A DNA stretch of 64,000 bases from Phialocephala subalpina (lineage: Eukaryota > Ascomycota > Leotiomycetes > Helotiales > Mollisiaceae), in assembly GCA_900073065.1 (NCBI GenBank), contig FJOG01000020.1, forward strand, positions 897,770 to 961,769, written 5' to 3'. The notes under the pieces were generated by a model that did no database searches, was not told the origin of the DNA, and was given only the letters and a program-made list of their open reading frames with translations. Made by a program: the position numbers and the translations under genes. This document shows positions 1-12,400 of this stretch, piece by piece (position 1 is the stretch's first letter; the number at the start of each line of letters is the position of its first letter).

Positions 1-150
1 ATTACATAGTCGTCCATATGTGCCTTATTCATTGTGCCATTGCTTGCTTATGCTATTATGACAAATACAGCCAAGCCAGCCATGCAAAGAAACCCTCCAC
101 TGGCCATCCTCTCTCTCCAAGGCAACCCAAACGCCAAATGAGCGAACCGT

Positions 151-852
<702 letters not shown>

Positions 853-1210
853 GGTTGCGGTTTCGTCGTTGTCGTGTTGTCGATATTTCGAGGCTCGATT
901 GAATCTCGAAATAAGTTCTTGTGTGGGCGCGTCGGCTAGCGGAATTTAGTGTGACAGCACGTGATCCTCCTCCTCTACAATCCTCATTCCAAGTTTCGTA
1001 CTATTTTCGGAAGCAAGTTGGAGCCGATAGTATGAGATTTATAGGTATACTACCCCAACCCTGTGGGGACATTCATTCTCTACATTTGTGAAAAAATATG
1101 GGTATCGTGCCAAACTCCATAACTTTACCAACCCAAAGCCGAGCCGAGAGAATACCAGGTGCCTACCAATGTACCACAAATATAGGTACATTCGGAATCT
1201 CTTAGGCACA
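853..1210. other. Spacer: ubiquitin-L40 upstream region and RRN7 3' flank
   Basis: No coding frame is convincing here. The stretch should hold the promoter and 5' untranslated exon of the ubiquitin-L40 gene, whose first coding base lies at 852 at the end of an exon running upstream, and the 3' end of RRN7. The part nearest the ubiquitin gene (about 900-980) is rich in CG and CTCC runs, and the RRN7 side is AT-richer. Confidence 0.6.
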
Positions 1211-3570
1211 TCATACATCCTCATTTACAGCCATTGCCTTCTTTCTCTCCGCAACAATCCAACTTTCCACCTTCAACTCGTGTCGAAAAACACCATTTAC
1301 AAGCGTTCTGAGGGAAATGCCCGCATTCGAGGCTATCACGGTTAGTCCAAGTTCTGGAATTCGAAACACAGTTTTCAATGTCCCTGCATTCCAGAGACAA
1401 TTTCAGGCTAAGTTGGGCTGGCATCCCAAAATGTGAATTCTAGCAACAGAACCTTATGACCCAGAAAGTCCAAGCAAAGCTGGGGCATTGAAAACGCAAC
1501 TTTCGACCAACGACACCTGATCTTACCTGCTAATTCATAGAAAGCTCTGGCTGTCGATGGTAGCTCTTCTACAGTGCGATAGCGCTTGTAAAGTTCACCA
1601 GGACGATTGATATTTCGGCCCTCCGATGGCTTTGCTTTCTGAACGACGAGGTCGTTTTGATTCAACTTCAGGCGAGCCACTTTTGCTGCAAGGTCGTCTT
1701 CTTCGACAGGCCGTGGTGGTAGTTTTTCGAGAGGGAAGAGCTCGAGTACCTGTTCCGGCACTGGATATTGTCAGTATGTCCACGTTCAAAAAGTTCAATC
1801 TCCCAGCCTCGATGGGACAATGGATGAGACTGGGCTAAGTTAAGATACCGCATGGTAGAGCATCATATTACTCGTACCAGGCAACGCGCTTGCTTAAAGA
1901 AAGTGGAGCGAGAAAGTCCAGGCGAAATCTAGGAGATTGGACACAGTGGAAAGAACGTACTCTTTGGATTTGAATCATCTATCCATGTCCTCTGATACCA
2001 ATCCAGATAGTCATCCATTTTCCTAGCATTCATGTTCGCGACATCGGCATCGGTAGCCCTGATTTCTTCGCCTCTCTTCAAACCTCTGGCTGGAAGCTCT
2101 GCCATCGTTCTAACCCATTTTGGCCAGTCAATCCTTACAGTCGTTGGCTCAGAATCGCTCTCAGGAATCCTAGGAATGTCGTCGAAAGGATGGCTGAGTT
2201 TTGTTGCAATCACGATGAGACTGATCATCTGAATCTCTGGATATGCTGAGAGACTTTTCGCTCTCTTATTTGTAGGTGGCCATGAGAAATCGATGCCAAG
2301 TAGCTCAGCTAGACGGCGAACGGCGGGGCAAATTTCCACTATTCCTATTAGCAAGATCATGAATACTACAAGGTCAGCACTCACCTGGGAGCCCGAGGTC
2401 TCTGATATGCTTGAAGAGAAGTAGCGGAGCGTTTAGATTTGGACAGATCATCTCGTAGTGGATGGAATAGAAGTCCAACAATTCCTGGACCGTGCGATAT
2501 AAAGTCGAACCTTTGAGAACAGACTTCATCTCCAAAGCAGAATGAAAGTGACCCGGCAGCTTGACCCGCATCTCTTTCGGTATTTCTGTGATCTACTTCA
2601 AGATTAGCATGTGTCTTTTTGAATAGGATGCACTTCATCAATGCAACTTGCCGCTCGATTAAACACGATTTCGTCTCGTGTTGCCCATTTGTAGACTTCA
2701 CCCAGACTTGTGTTCAACCTCATCAGCACCATTCCCAAATAGCAGAGCCCCATTGTTTCAACGAGCTTTGGCAGCCTCTCCTCTCCATTCGCGGCACTTC
2801 TCCTACTTCGACTAGACGCCAAGCTCTTGCTGCCCCTTGTGCCATCTGTATCGTTCTCGCCCTCGCTGGTAGAGCTGAACATGAATGTCCCAGTGCCGGA
2901 ACCATACCCACTCCTATTCAAGAGACCTCGATGTCAGCAATGTTCCCCTTTCCTTTCTGAGAGCGCTGAATGACCCAGGACTCCTGGGGCATTCTGGTCG
3001 CCTTCCTGAACTGCTTGAAAATAGAAGATCGTTGTGAAACTGGCGAATGACCCGAGAATTCTAGGACATTCTCCTCGCCTCTTTGAAATGTTCAAAACAG
3101 GAACGCCAGAGAAGACTCAACTCACCTATCCTCCCTCTTCTGCACAACACTAACCCTCAACCCCCACAAATCCCTAACAACAGTCTCCAGTTCCTTCGGA
3201 AACCCCTTAACATTAACCAACCAATGACACTGTTTCCACAGTATCAACTGATAGCACTGCAAATACAATTCTCTCGCCTCACTCCCACTCAGCACCGTCT
3301 CCACCCTCTCCTTCTCCTCGCGCTTTCGACGAGATTTCTTCCCTTGCGCATTCCAATCATCTTCATCTTGCTGAGTTTGTGTAAAGCCCTGGACGAGATT
3401 TAGTATCCAGATGTTGGGTTTGGAGGGAGCACGTGAGCACATACGAATTGCTCGTGACCTCTTTGGCAAAATTTCTTGCCGTCTTCGATGTAGAACTTTC
3501 GCGCTCGACAGCCTTCTTCTGTGCAGCTTTCGCCGCGCCTGAATTTTTGGTACTCTATGTGCTGAGACAT
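1211..3570 (-). CDS. RRN7: RNA polymerase I initiation factor Rrn7 (TAF1B-like)
   Basis: Core-factor subunit that helps load RNA polymerase I on the rDNA promoter; the family is related to TFIIB/TAF1B. Seven exons: 3570-3445, 3388-3126, 2913-2652, 2592-2385, 2338-1961, 1760-1527 and 1332-1211, giving 530 aa, normal for the family. The N-terminal zinc ribbon is visible (C-x4-C, then FCQRGH). It is followed by the conserved YLQCYQLILWKQCHWLV and VVRDLWGLR segments, then RLPKLVETMGLCYLG, LLLFKHIRDLGLP and PAVRRLAELLGIDFSWPP, which are the cyclin-fold core. Intron 3 (2593-2651) appears to be GC-AG (gcaagt donor). Three introns are long (212, 200 and 194 nt) and carry related near-palindromes, while the others are 46-59 nt. 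Start chosen at the ATG just before the zinc ribbon. Family identity rests on remembered Rrn7 motifs. Confidence 0.9.
2914..3125 (-). repeat. RRN7 intron 2 with an internal imperfect tandem duplication
   Basis: The 212-nt intron contains two diverged copies of a roughly 60-nt block offset by 77 nt, beginning near 2969 and 3045 on the plus strand. Each copy starts with a 25-nt near-palindrome (AATGACCC...GGGGCATT and AATGACCC...GGACATT), then a TCGCCT-type run, and ends in TTGAAA-rich sequence. Confidence 0.7.
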
Positions 3571-4189
3571 GCTTGGTGATTTTGACCAGAGTCAGGTTGG
3601 GGTGGCATATTTTGGGGTTGCAGTTCAGTTCATTTCTTCATGAGGAAAGTGCGGTACCGAATTTTCTTGGTTCGCAACTGACGACAGACGTGTTAAAAGT
3701 CCGTAACCCTGACAATGCCTGATATTCCAATTTTGGAATGGCGTGTTCGCGAGTATCGGTAAATCAAGTCTTAAAATCATCCGGAAAACATTACTTTAAA
3801 TCAAATTTCACATGTCATAGATTATTGAACAATATCAGATCACAAGCAATTCATTGAGTGACTTGTGAGATCTGAGAAAGCCATCGATTTCTACAGGATA
3901 TGCAATCGCCATATCCCAAGCATCCACTTTTTGACGACGCCGGCCAATTGTGATGTAGCATCGATCGAACAAAGGGAAGATGATGTTTTGCAAGCCCGCG
4001 AAGATATAACCAGTAGAGTAACGTCATGTGTCCAGATAAACCCACGCAAAGACCATTATATGAATGCAGGTCCTCCACGCCCAAGGAATCCATCATAAAT
4101 GAGCATCCTCCACGCTTGTAAACCTGCACACAAAAGATGTATGCCATCGCTGACAACAAGGTCGATGTCGTAGTTTTTAATTTGGGAAT
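3571..4189. other. Spacer between RRN7 and eIF5A
   Basis: No open frame here looks like a gene. The RRN7 side should hold its promoter, and the eIF5A side its 3' untranslated region. The middle (about 3770-3860) is AT-rich. Confidence 0.55.
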
Positions 4190-4908
4190 TTAACCACGGG
4201 GAGCTTCCTTGGCTTCGATAGCAGCTTGCTCACCCATAGCAGTAAGAACGATGACATCTAGATAGTGTGAGTAGATTGTATACGTGGTCCTGAATCGCAA
4301 AACTCACTGGTATCCTTCTCCTCGGTGGTGAAAAGCTTGTCGATCTTCTCGCCAACCTCTCCATCGGGGACCTTGACATCATCCTTGGTCTCGCCATCAT
4401 CAGCCATCAAGGAGAGGAAGCCATCATCGGAGACATCGAGCTGTGGAGCGTTCGTAAGCATTGTCCTCTCCACATGTGATCGGGGACACTTACCAACTGG
4501 TATTCCTTGCGGGTAACGTTGGGAACATCCATGTTGTGGGTGGAGGGGCAGAGTTCTTCAAGCTTCTTGCCGGTGAAGATGTCGATGGCGACAAGATGGA
4601 CCTTGGCGTGACCGTGCTTACCAGTCTTGGAGGTAGACATGTCGACGATCTTGCAGGGACGGTTCTTGATCACAACGAAGCCGTTCTTCCTCAAGGCAGA
4701 GCACTGCATGGGGAAGGTGGCAGAGGCGCCGGCATCGGCGGACTCGAAGGTGTGTTCATGCTACAAGACAGAGCGATCAGCATTGCTCTGTCGCATGGTG
4801 CGTATGTGACCAGTGTCGATGTCAAAAAGTACTCGAAGATGCGCCCAACCGGTGGTGGGGCGCGTGCGGGGTGTATGTGGTGTGTCTTACCTGAGCGTCG
4901 TCCGCCAT
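4190..4908 (-). CDS. Translation factor eIF5A (hypusine-containing)
   Basis: Cytoplasmic translation elongation and termination factor that relieves ribosome stalling; the active form carries hypusine on one lysine. Exons: 4908-4891 (MADDAQ), 4760-4494, 4440-4308 and 4257-4190, giving 161 aa, typical for fungi. The hypusination loop [12 protein letters not shown] is intact and places the modified lysine at about residue 54. The C-terminal OB-fold segment ([21 protein letters not shown]...[22 protein letters not shown]) is complete. Introns are 130, 53 and 50 nt, the first after only six codons, as is common in fungal translation-factor genes. It shares a 411-bp divergent upstream region with VPS52. 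Confidence 0.96.
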
Positions 4909-5319
4909 TTTGATTGAGATCGCAAGGTAAGAATGGGCTGAAGAAGATGTCTGCACAGATGTGGGAGTCGTTAAGGACCAAAGAGAGTGCAGAGTTGGGT
5001 TGGAGTTTTGGGGGGAAAGTGTAGATTTAAAGAAAATCGACCAAGAATCAGAAGGAGCGATTTGTGGTGGGTTGCTCCGCTAAACAAGCTAGTGGAACGG
5101 ACCAATCAGAGGCGCGTGAGACGAATCGCAGTATAGAAGTGAATGCCAGCCTCACGAACATTCACGAACATCGGATTCTGAACGACTTATTGCGGTAACA
5201 TCACACTGACTCACCCGGTTAGATGCTCTTCGCTGATCATACACGACCATGATTCTGGATTTACGGTAGACTTGCATACGTGAGCTCGGCCTCGATGCCA
5301 CGAGGCAGAGGAAGGAAAT
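4909..5319. promoter_or_regulatory. Divergent intergenic region, eIF5A / VPS52
   Basis: This 411-bp stretch lies between two oppositely oriented start codons, so it must hold both promoters. I see no gene in it. A CCAAT box in plus orientation sits near 5102 (gaccaatcag), about 190 bp upstream of the eIF5A start on the other strand. Its function is inferred. Confidence 0.5.
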
Positions 5320-7434
5320 ATGTGGCTCGACCGATTGTCGGGGCATTCGACGCCTGCAGCAACTCCCTCTGGTTCTCCGCCGCCGCCAGCGAATAGAGCA
5401 TATTCCCCAGCTCCTCGACGACAAAGTCATTTAGCACCAGCTTCTGCGGCGCAACGGCCTGGTTTCAATCCGCGGTCGTCCTCCCTCTCCATAAACTCCA
5501 ATGATTCTACAACCTCCTTGTTATCCTCCTCCCGGAAGCCGAATGGATCTGGCCTCAAACAATCGGTGACAGCTCCAGATGTGGCAGATCCTCTGGAGGT
5601 GTTGGAGAAGCTGTTGGGCCCGGAAGGAAATGCCCCGGACGTATCGAAACCCAAGAGTACGGTTAATGGCACAAGGGCAGCAGAATACGACGACAATGAG
5701 GACTTAGACTTTGAGGGATTAAGCCTTCGAGAGTTGGCTTCCAGAAAGTTCACCTCCGAAGAAGGCACTGTATATACTGCTCAGACGACTGAAGAGTGTA
5801 CGTTAATGATACCAAGTCTTACTTTCTCAGAAACTAACCCTTGTAGTCGAACGAGACATAGCGAAGTTCGAAGAGCTTCATCGATCGATACGTGCCTGTG
5901 ATGATGTTTTGAATTCGGTCGAGGCCAACTTGACAAGCTTTCAAAATGATCTGGCAGCAGTATCCGCAGAAATCGAGACCCTCCAAGCCCGCTCGACAGC
6001 CTTGAGTATAAGATTAGACAATCGAAAAGTGGTAGAAAACGGTCTGGGTCCTATTGTGGAAGAGATCAGTGTTTCCCCGGCTGTGGTCAGAAAGATTGTT
6101 GAGGGCGCAATTGATGAGGGATGGGTGAGAGCACTGGCCGAGGTTGAAAAGCGATCGAAAGCGTTGGATTTCAAGTCCAAAGAGCACCGGAACATCAAAG
6201 GCGTCAATGACCTACGGCCGCTGTTGACAAACCTCATAAATAAAGTCAGACCTACCGTCACTCCTATGAATTGCTACTAACTCATGCACAGGCTCTTGAA
6301 AGGATTCGAGACTTCATGGTCGCTCAGATCAAAGCATTGCGATCACCAAACATCAATGCTCAGATCATCCAGCAACAGCATTTCGTTCGTTACAAAGACT
6401 TGTACGGATTCCTCTACAAGCACCACTCAAAGCTTGCCGAGGAGATAGCCCAAGCTTATATGAATACGATGCGATGGTACTTCTTGGCCCAATTTACACG
6501 GTATGAAATGGCACTCAGAAAGATCAAGCTTCACGTCATCGATAAGCATGATGTTCTGGGTCAGGACGATGGGTCTCGCAAGAGTACGATTATGTCTGGA
6601 GCGAAGGCCACTGGTCCACCTCACGATGCATTCAATCTTGGGCGGAGGATAGACTTGTTGAAAACGTCCAATCAAACAGCCCTAGCTTCGTTCCTCGCTG
6701 AGGAAGAGAAGTCAACACACTATCTGGAATTTCCGTTCCGGAATTTCAATCTTGCTCTGGTTGACAATGCTTCAGCAGAGTATTCTTTCCTCACAACTTT
6801 CTTCTCTCCGTCGTTGTCGTATTCAGCGATATCACGGCATTTCAACTTTATATTCGAACCGACGTTCGCGCTTGGTCAGACCCTCACCAAGTCTCTTGTC
6901 CACGAAACATACGATTGTCTAGGAGTACTTTTATGTGTAAGGTTAAATCAGCACTTCGCATTTGAGCTCCAGCGTCGAAAGATACCGGCTGTTGACGGCT
7001 ATATCAATGCAACTGGGATGTTACTGTGGCCTCGCTTCCAAATTGTCATGGATCAGCACTGCGACTCGGTCCGAGCCGTCACGAACGGCGTCTCTATCCG
7101 AAAGCAATCGGCTTCGGAACAGGCGAAGCAGTCAGCCGCACCACATTTCACGACCCAACGTTTTGGGCAGTTTATGCAAGGTATCCTGGCTCTTAGCACA
7201 GAAGCAGGAGACGACGAACCTGTTTCGTCGAGCTTAACGAGACTCCGCAGCGAGATTGAAGCATTCCTCACCAAGATGGGGAAGAGCATTGGCGATTCGA
7301 GGAAGAGAGAGAGGTTCCTTTACAACAACTACTCGTTGATCATCACGATTATTGGGGATCTTGAAGGAAAGCTAGCGCTAGAGCAGCAAGAGCATTTTGA
7401 GGGACTGAAAAGGGCGTTTGGAGATTCGGCGTGA
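5320..7434 (+). CDS. VPS52: Vps52/Sac2-family GARP complex subunit
   Basis: Subunit of the GARP tethering complex, which captures endosome-derived vesicles at the trans-Golgi. Exons 5320-5797, 5847-6244 and 6292-7434 give 672 aa. The N-terminal 130 residues are Pro/Ser-rich and probably disordered. They are followed by a coiled-coil stretch (FERDIAKFEELHRSIRACDDVLNSVEANL onward) and the conserved Vps52 core (ALERIRDFMVAQIKALRSPN, QQHFVRYKDLYGFL, YLEFPFRNFNLALVDN, LYNNYSLIITII). Introns are 49 and 47 nt with CTAAC-type branch sites. Start is the first ATG in frame. It is divergent from eIF5A and convergent with the TBC gene, whose stop lies only 78 bp beyond. Confidence 0.92.
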
Positions 7435-7512
7435 GGTATAGGATGTACAATTATAGAATCAATCTATCTATTCAATGACTATCTTACGGATGTGAAATGG
7501 AAGTGGTATCTT

Positions 7513-8854
7513 TCAATGTCCTTGGTAGCCCGTCCACTGTCTCCATAACGCCCCAAAGAATCCCGAAGGCCCTGCTGATTTCCGCAGCCAAAATGACAGA
7601 ACGCCTACTAATACAGCAAGTCCAATGGTCCTCGCAGGCCTTCTATATTTCCAGGCCAGTTTCATGGCTTTCTCACGGCATTCGGTCCATTCTATCTCTT
7701 TCACCTGTTTCTTGAAATACATCTCTCCATCTTCCAAAGTTTGGTTTATTGTTTGATCTTGAGTTCTGGCCGTCTTCAGCACACTGAAGCTTGATATGGA
7801 GCGCCATTTCCGTAGTGATTCTGGTGGGTGTTTTTCAAACAATGCGATGGTATTCGTGATCAAAGTCTCGATATCCAGTGGCTTCGGAAGCTTCGATAGG
7901 ATTGAATGAAGCATTTCCGGCTCATCGGCGGGCGTCTCGAATAGCTCCTCTGAGCGCTGGACCACAATCTGCGCAAACATGTAAACTGAAAAGACAGCTT
8001 CACGTGCTAACAAAATATCAAATAGCCGCGCTATATCTCCATATTCTTGAATATCATGCGCGTACATCGTCAAGGTCCCAGACAGGGCGAAGAATGGTTG
8101 TGTTCCCGATAGATGTGCCCATAGCTTCGGATCAACAGCATGTAGTATCGACGGTATCAAGTGCAATTGTGCCAGTGCTTGTGCGAACGTCGGTAGCATG
8201 AAATCCCTAATCCGCAAGGCTGATAGTCGTGCCACAGCAGGCGCACGACTACGTGGTTCAAGGACCAACAAGAAGACCTGGCAGATATCGTGATAGCCTT
8301 GGAAGTAGGATAGATATGGTTGCCGTCGTAGCACCTCCGTTATGAGGTCAGATAGCTCTGCTTTTCGACGATCGAGATCCTTCGAGGACTGGTCTGTGCG
8401 AATCTATCAGCGCCAGGTGATATATGACCATATAATAGCTTTGACCTACCACTAGGATAGTATATAAAGGACCTGTCAACATCCAACCGCACCTGGTCCT
8501 CATCACGATGTGCCGGCAGCTTCTTCCAGCTGTCCGGCTCCTGAATCTCTTCCTTCACGTCGATATTGTGGCTTGCATACCCAAGGAGAAGCGGCCCTGT
8601 AACGGTCAATTGTGGTCTAGGAGCCTCCCACGGTTGCACGAACATGCCTGCCGTCGAACATAGTCCGAGACCAATCCGCCCTCAGATGTGGCCAGCCTTC
8701 TCAGTGTCTCTATATCTTTTCCTTCACAAGCTTCCAGGATGTTCGCAGCTTTCGCATTGCGACTCTCTTGCTCTGGAGTTGGCCACGGGGTCCGGGAGCT
8801 GGGTCCAGCTGTCCACTTTTCATTTTCTTCGGCATCTCTCCCGTTAGACTCCAT
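7513..8854 (-). CDS. TBC-domain Rab GTPase-activating protein, TBC1D20/Gyp8-like, tail-anchored
   Basis: Predicted Rab GAP of the ER/Golgi system. Exons 8854-8644, 8596-8450 and 8393-7513 give 412 aa. The TBC fold starts with RRQAWPLLLGY (about residues 68-78), followed by DRSFIYYP and LRRQPYLSYFQGYHDICQV, which corresponds to the TBC motif B carrying the glutamine finger (YxQGxxD). Near the C terminus is a hydrophobic segment (TIGLAVLVGVLSFWL) followed by a short aromatic tail, matching the tail-anchored TBC1D20/Gyp8 layout. The catalytic arginine of motif A falls in DVDRSFIYYP (IxxDxxR-like). Intron 1 has an uncommon gttcgt donor, but the frame across it restores the invariant tryptophan. 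Intron lengths are 47 and 56 nt. Subfamily assignment is by architecture. Confidence 0.85.
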
Positions 8855-9496
8855 TTCAAGGACAGCGGTCCATGTGTGTGTTTTTCATCGCAGTTGCAGA
8901 GGGAGATTATCAGGTCCGATATTTATGGTTGAAGGGGGGAGCTGCGTGTCTGCAGGCGAGCGATTCGGTTGTTAGCGCTGTTGAATTGCCTTGCTCTTTG
9001 AGCTGCAGGAGCGCCTGTCCATGAAATCGACAGATCACAATACTGTTCACGCCGCAGTCACCACTGCTGACAGATAATCATGATCTCCCCATGATCCAGT
9101 CTGGCTTCTTGTGAGTCTCTGATGATCAATTTGATCTGAAGAAAGTCGCTACACGATCACCTCAGTCTTGCAGTTACCTCGTTAGCTTGAGCTATACGAC
9201 AGCCTTGGACGACGAGGCTAGGAAATTTATCTACGACTAAAGAGCAAGGCTACTTCACGCGTTCGAGTTCGCGTGCCCGACAGCGACAGCAAACTTTCAA
9301 AACACCCCTTTTCCCAAGTCTCTGAGGGCTTCTCTTCCCGCACATCGGACCAGGACCCCAGAACTTCCAAGGTATCTCGAGGAAGTCAAACTATCGGTCT
9401 ACTATTTCCAGCCGGTCTTGTGTTACCTTGTCTGCGAGGCCAACCTACGGACAACTTCACTGATCAGATGGCATTCCACTAATTCGATCTGCCACC
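8855..9496. other. Divergent spacer between the TBC gene and the Mms1-like gene
   Basis: This 642-bp region lies between two oppositely oriented start codons and must hold both promoters. Small open frames exist (for example near 9273-9482) but none has a recognisable product. The 3' third may be an untranslated leader of the downstream gene. Confidence 0.5.
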
Positions 9497-12400
9497 ATGG
9501 CTTTCGAGAGCAACACTCTGGTGAATGGGGAATGGACTACCCGAGTCCTTGATGTTAACACTGTACTACGACATTACGACCAGCAAGACAAGGACAATGC
9601 TACCAATCTGGTAGACGTGGAAAAGACCCCAAAGTTCGGACTGTTGACCCAGACTGTCATTCGAAGCCCCCTGGTTCACTGGATCCTACCTGTACGGTTG
9701 AGGGATAGCAGGATCCATGATGTTGCTTTCATTGGGGTAAGAGTTGTTTCCTTTTGCCTTTGGAATCTACATGCTTTCTCACACTACTTGTGTTTGAAAC
9801 ACGCCTTTCTATCTGCTTTCATCTCGTTGCTTGTCCCCAAAACCCAGTCCGTCAACTTTGATCCACTTCCCAGAACCATCAACTCTGCTCACCGAGGCCG
9901 GAAACTAATTCCCATAGGATGACTTTGTCCAGATCAAAGAACTACGATCCGATGGCTTACTCTGGGAAGTGGTCCGGAAGGAAGACTTTGGTGCTCGAAT
10001 TCGGAATGCTGCGGTCATCGGTTCCATAAGTGCATATGAGCAAGATCCAGACGTCAAACTCGGCTCTACACAAGTAAAATCCGAAGAGGAAGAAAATGGC
10101 TTGGGCCAGGAACATTCCATAAAGGACCCTGTATCTTCTGCGAGACAACCACTCCCACCTCAATTTCTCGTCCTGCAACTCGAGACTGGGGACTCTATCT
10201 TCCTGATGTTGCAGGTCCCCAACTCTAGACAACCTCGATTCGTCACGAGTCGATACCGAGTATCAAAGGCGATGCTCAGATTACAACCCGGTACACATAT
10301 CGCAGTGGATCCTACTTCACGTTATATGGTCGTATCATGCTCCGAGAAAGAGCTTGCCATCTACGAGCTGCAAAACAGGGCTACCCTTAAGCAGCAACTG
10401 TCCCAAGGCCAAGAATTGAAACACATTGTTTCAAGCATGCATTTCCCCGTTATGGATGTCATAGTGAAGATTGACTTCCTGCATCCAACACCAGGAGACG
10501 AAGACCACATCATCTTGCTAGCTATAGTAATCAGGAAAGGCAAGACTCGGATGCTCATGTTTGAATGGGACTCGGGCGACAATATCATCAAGATCAAGCC
10601 GAGAAGTGTCAAAGGCCACACATTAGACAATGGGCGTCAGATGCCCCTACTTTTGATTCCATTGACGATCAGGTCGGCATTCATTCTGGTGTTCGAGAAT
10701 TCCATTTCTATTTGTGAGGGTATGGCATCAGATCATCCAGTCTTCAAAGACCTGGAAAGTCCGGAAGACATACCCACACCCCCTTCAGACTTCCACAACG
10801 GCCTGGGGGTTCCCTTGTGGACATCTTGGACTCGACCTGCTCGCCGCCCAGATTTTCTGTCGGAGAACGATCACATCTATATCACCCGGGAGGATGGTTG
10901 GATCAAATTCCTTGATTTCAACAAGCACGAGGACGCGCTAAACAATGACTTTGGTCAATTTCATGCAAACTGTGGTACTGCATTTGCTAGTCTTGACTTC
11001 AAACAGGCGACGACTTCAAGCATCAAGAGTGGCGATCTGTTAGTTATTGGAGGTGACTCTGGTTCTGGTGGTACTTATTTGGTAAGTCGACCTAGCAACT
11101 GCTACACTGCGGTCCTCCAGAATCTCTTGAAGATGTCCCTCTTTTCTGTAAACAATTTCATGATTAACGCAGCACCAACAGGTTGAAGCAAGGGGGCTAC
11201 CAATTCCGGTCGAACCAGTCCAGAATTGGACGCCGGCCCACGATTTTGTGACGACCTATGCTTCCAGCAGCGAAGAAGCTCGTGTTAATGGAAAAGGATC
11301 TCGGAACAAAGAAGTGGTGCCAAAGCCCGATCGAATCTTTGCTTGTGTCGGCAAAGGGATCACAAGTACAATTGCCGAGTTCAGATACGGACTAGAAGCC
11401 AGAATTGGTTTGAACACGGACTATGAAACTCCAATCTTGCAATCATGGGTCTTACCGGCAGAATTCGAGGCCACCGAGGACAATGATACTTGTTTGTTCC
11501 TCCTGTCAATGGGAGATAGCTCGGCAGTCCTCAGTCTTTCTGGTGATGCTGCTGAGATCGTAGAGCTTGATGAATCGGCGACGAGATTTGACTTGCGACA
11601 TCGTACCATTGCAGTCGTCGCCCAAGAGACAGCCATAGTGCAGGTTACCGAAGGAACCATTGGGGTGATAGGTCACGACTTCGTGTAAGTAATTATAGCC
11701 AGACTAACTACCAGTCAACGAGTACTAAGTAATCATAGGCACAAATACAGCGTATCTGAATTACCTGGAATTATGGGCAGGAGCATAGACAATGCTACTA
11801 TTGGCGATAACGCGATTCTCTTCACGACATATCTTGAAGGCTCCGTCCATCTTCAAGTATTGGAGCACGGAATGCTTGCGACGAACATGGACCTGGACGA
11901 GAGTGCAAACGTGCGCGTACTACGCCAAACCTCCTTAAACGTCACAAGTATGATAATCGGAGAAATAGCACAAGCCCAATTCGGAATCGTGGCTGAATGG
12001 ACTGACAGTTTCATCAACCTGACTTTCCAATCATTAGCAGGTGGAGACAACCATGTGATAGATCTCTTGACGACTCTTCGGAACTCCCAAGCACATATTG
12101 ATGCCGTGGTCAGCCTCGCCATGATTCCGTCGCTTGGAGACAGCTTCTTACTGCTATGCGGGTCCCGGAATGGTCTTCTCATTACACTCGAAATTTCTGC
12201 AAAGACTTTTGAGGTCCTGCAGAACCGGGTCGATCGAGTTGGTGCTACATCAGCGGTGCTAACAAGAGATAATCACGCAGAGCGCGGCAACACTTTCTTC
12301 ATCAATTGCGACTCGAAGCTGTATCATCTACAACCGATTCTTTCGGGCAAGATCGGAGAACCTACCAGGAGTTGGAGGGGCCAGCCCCACACAATCCACC

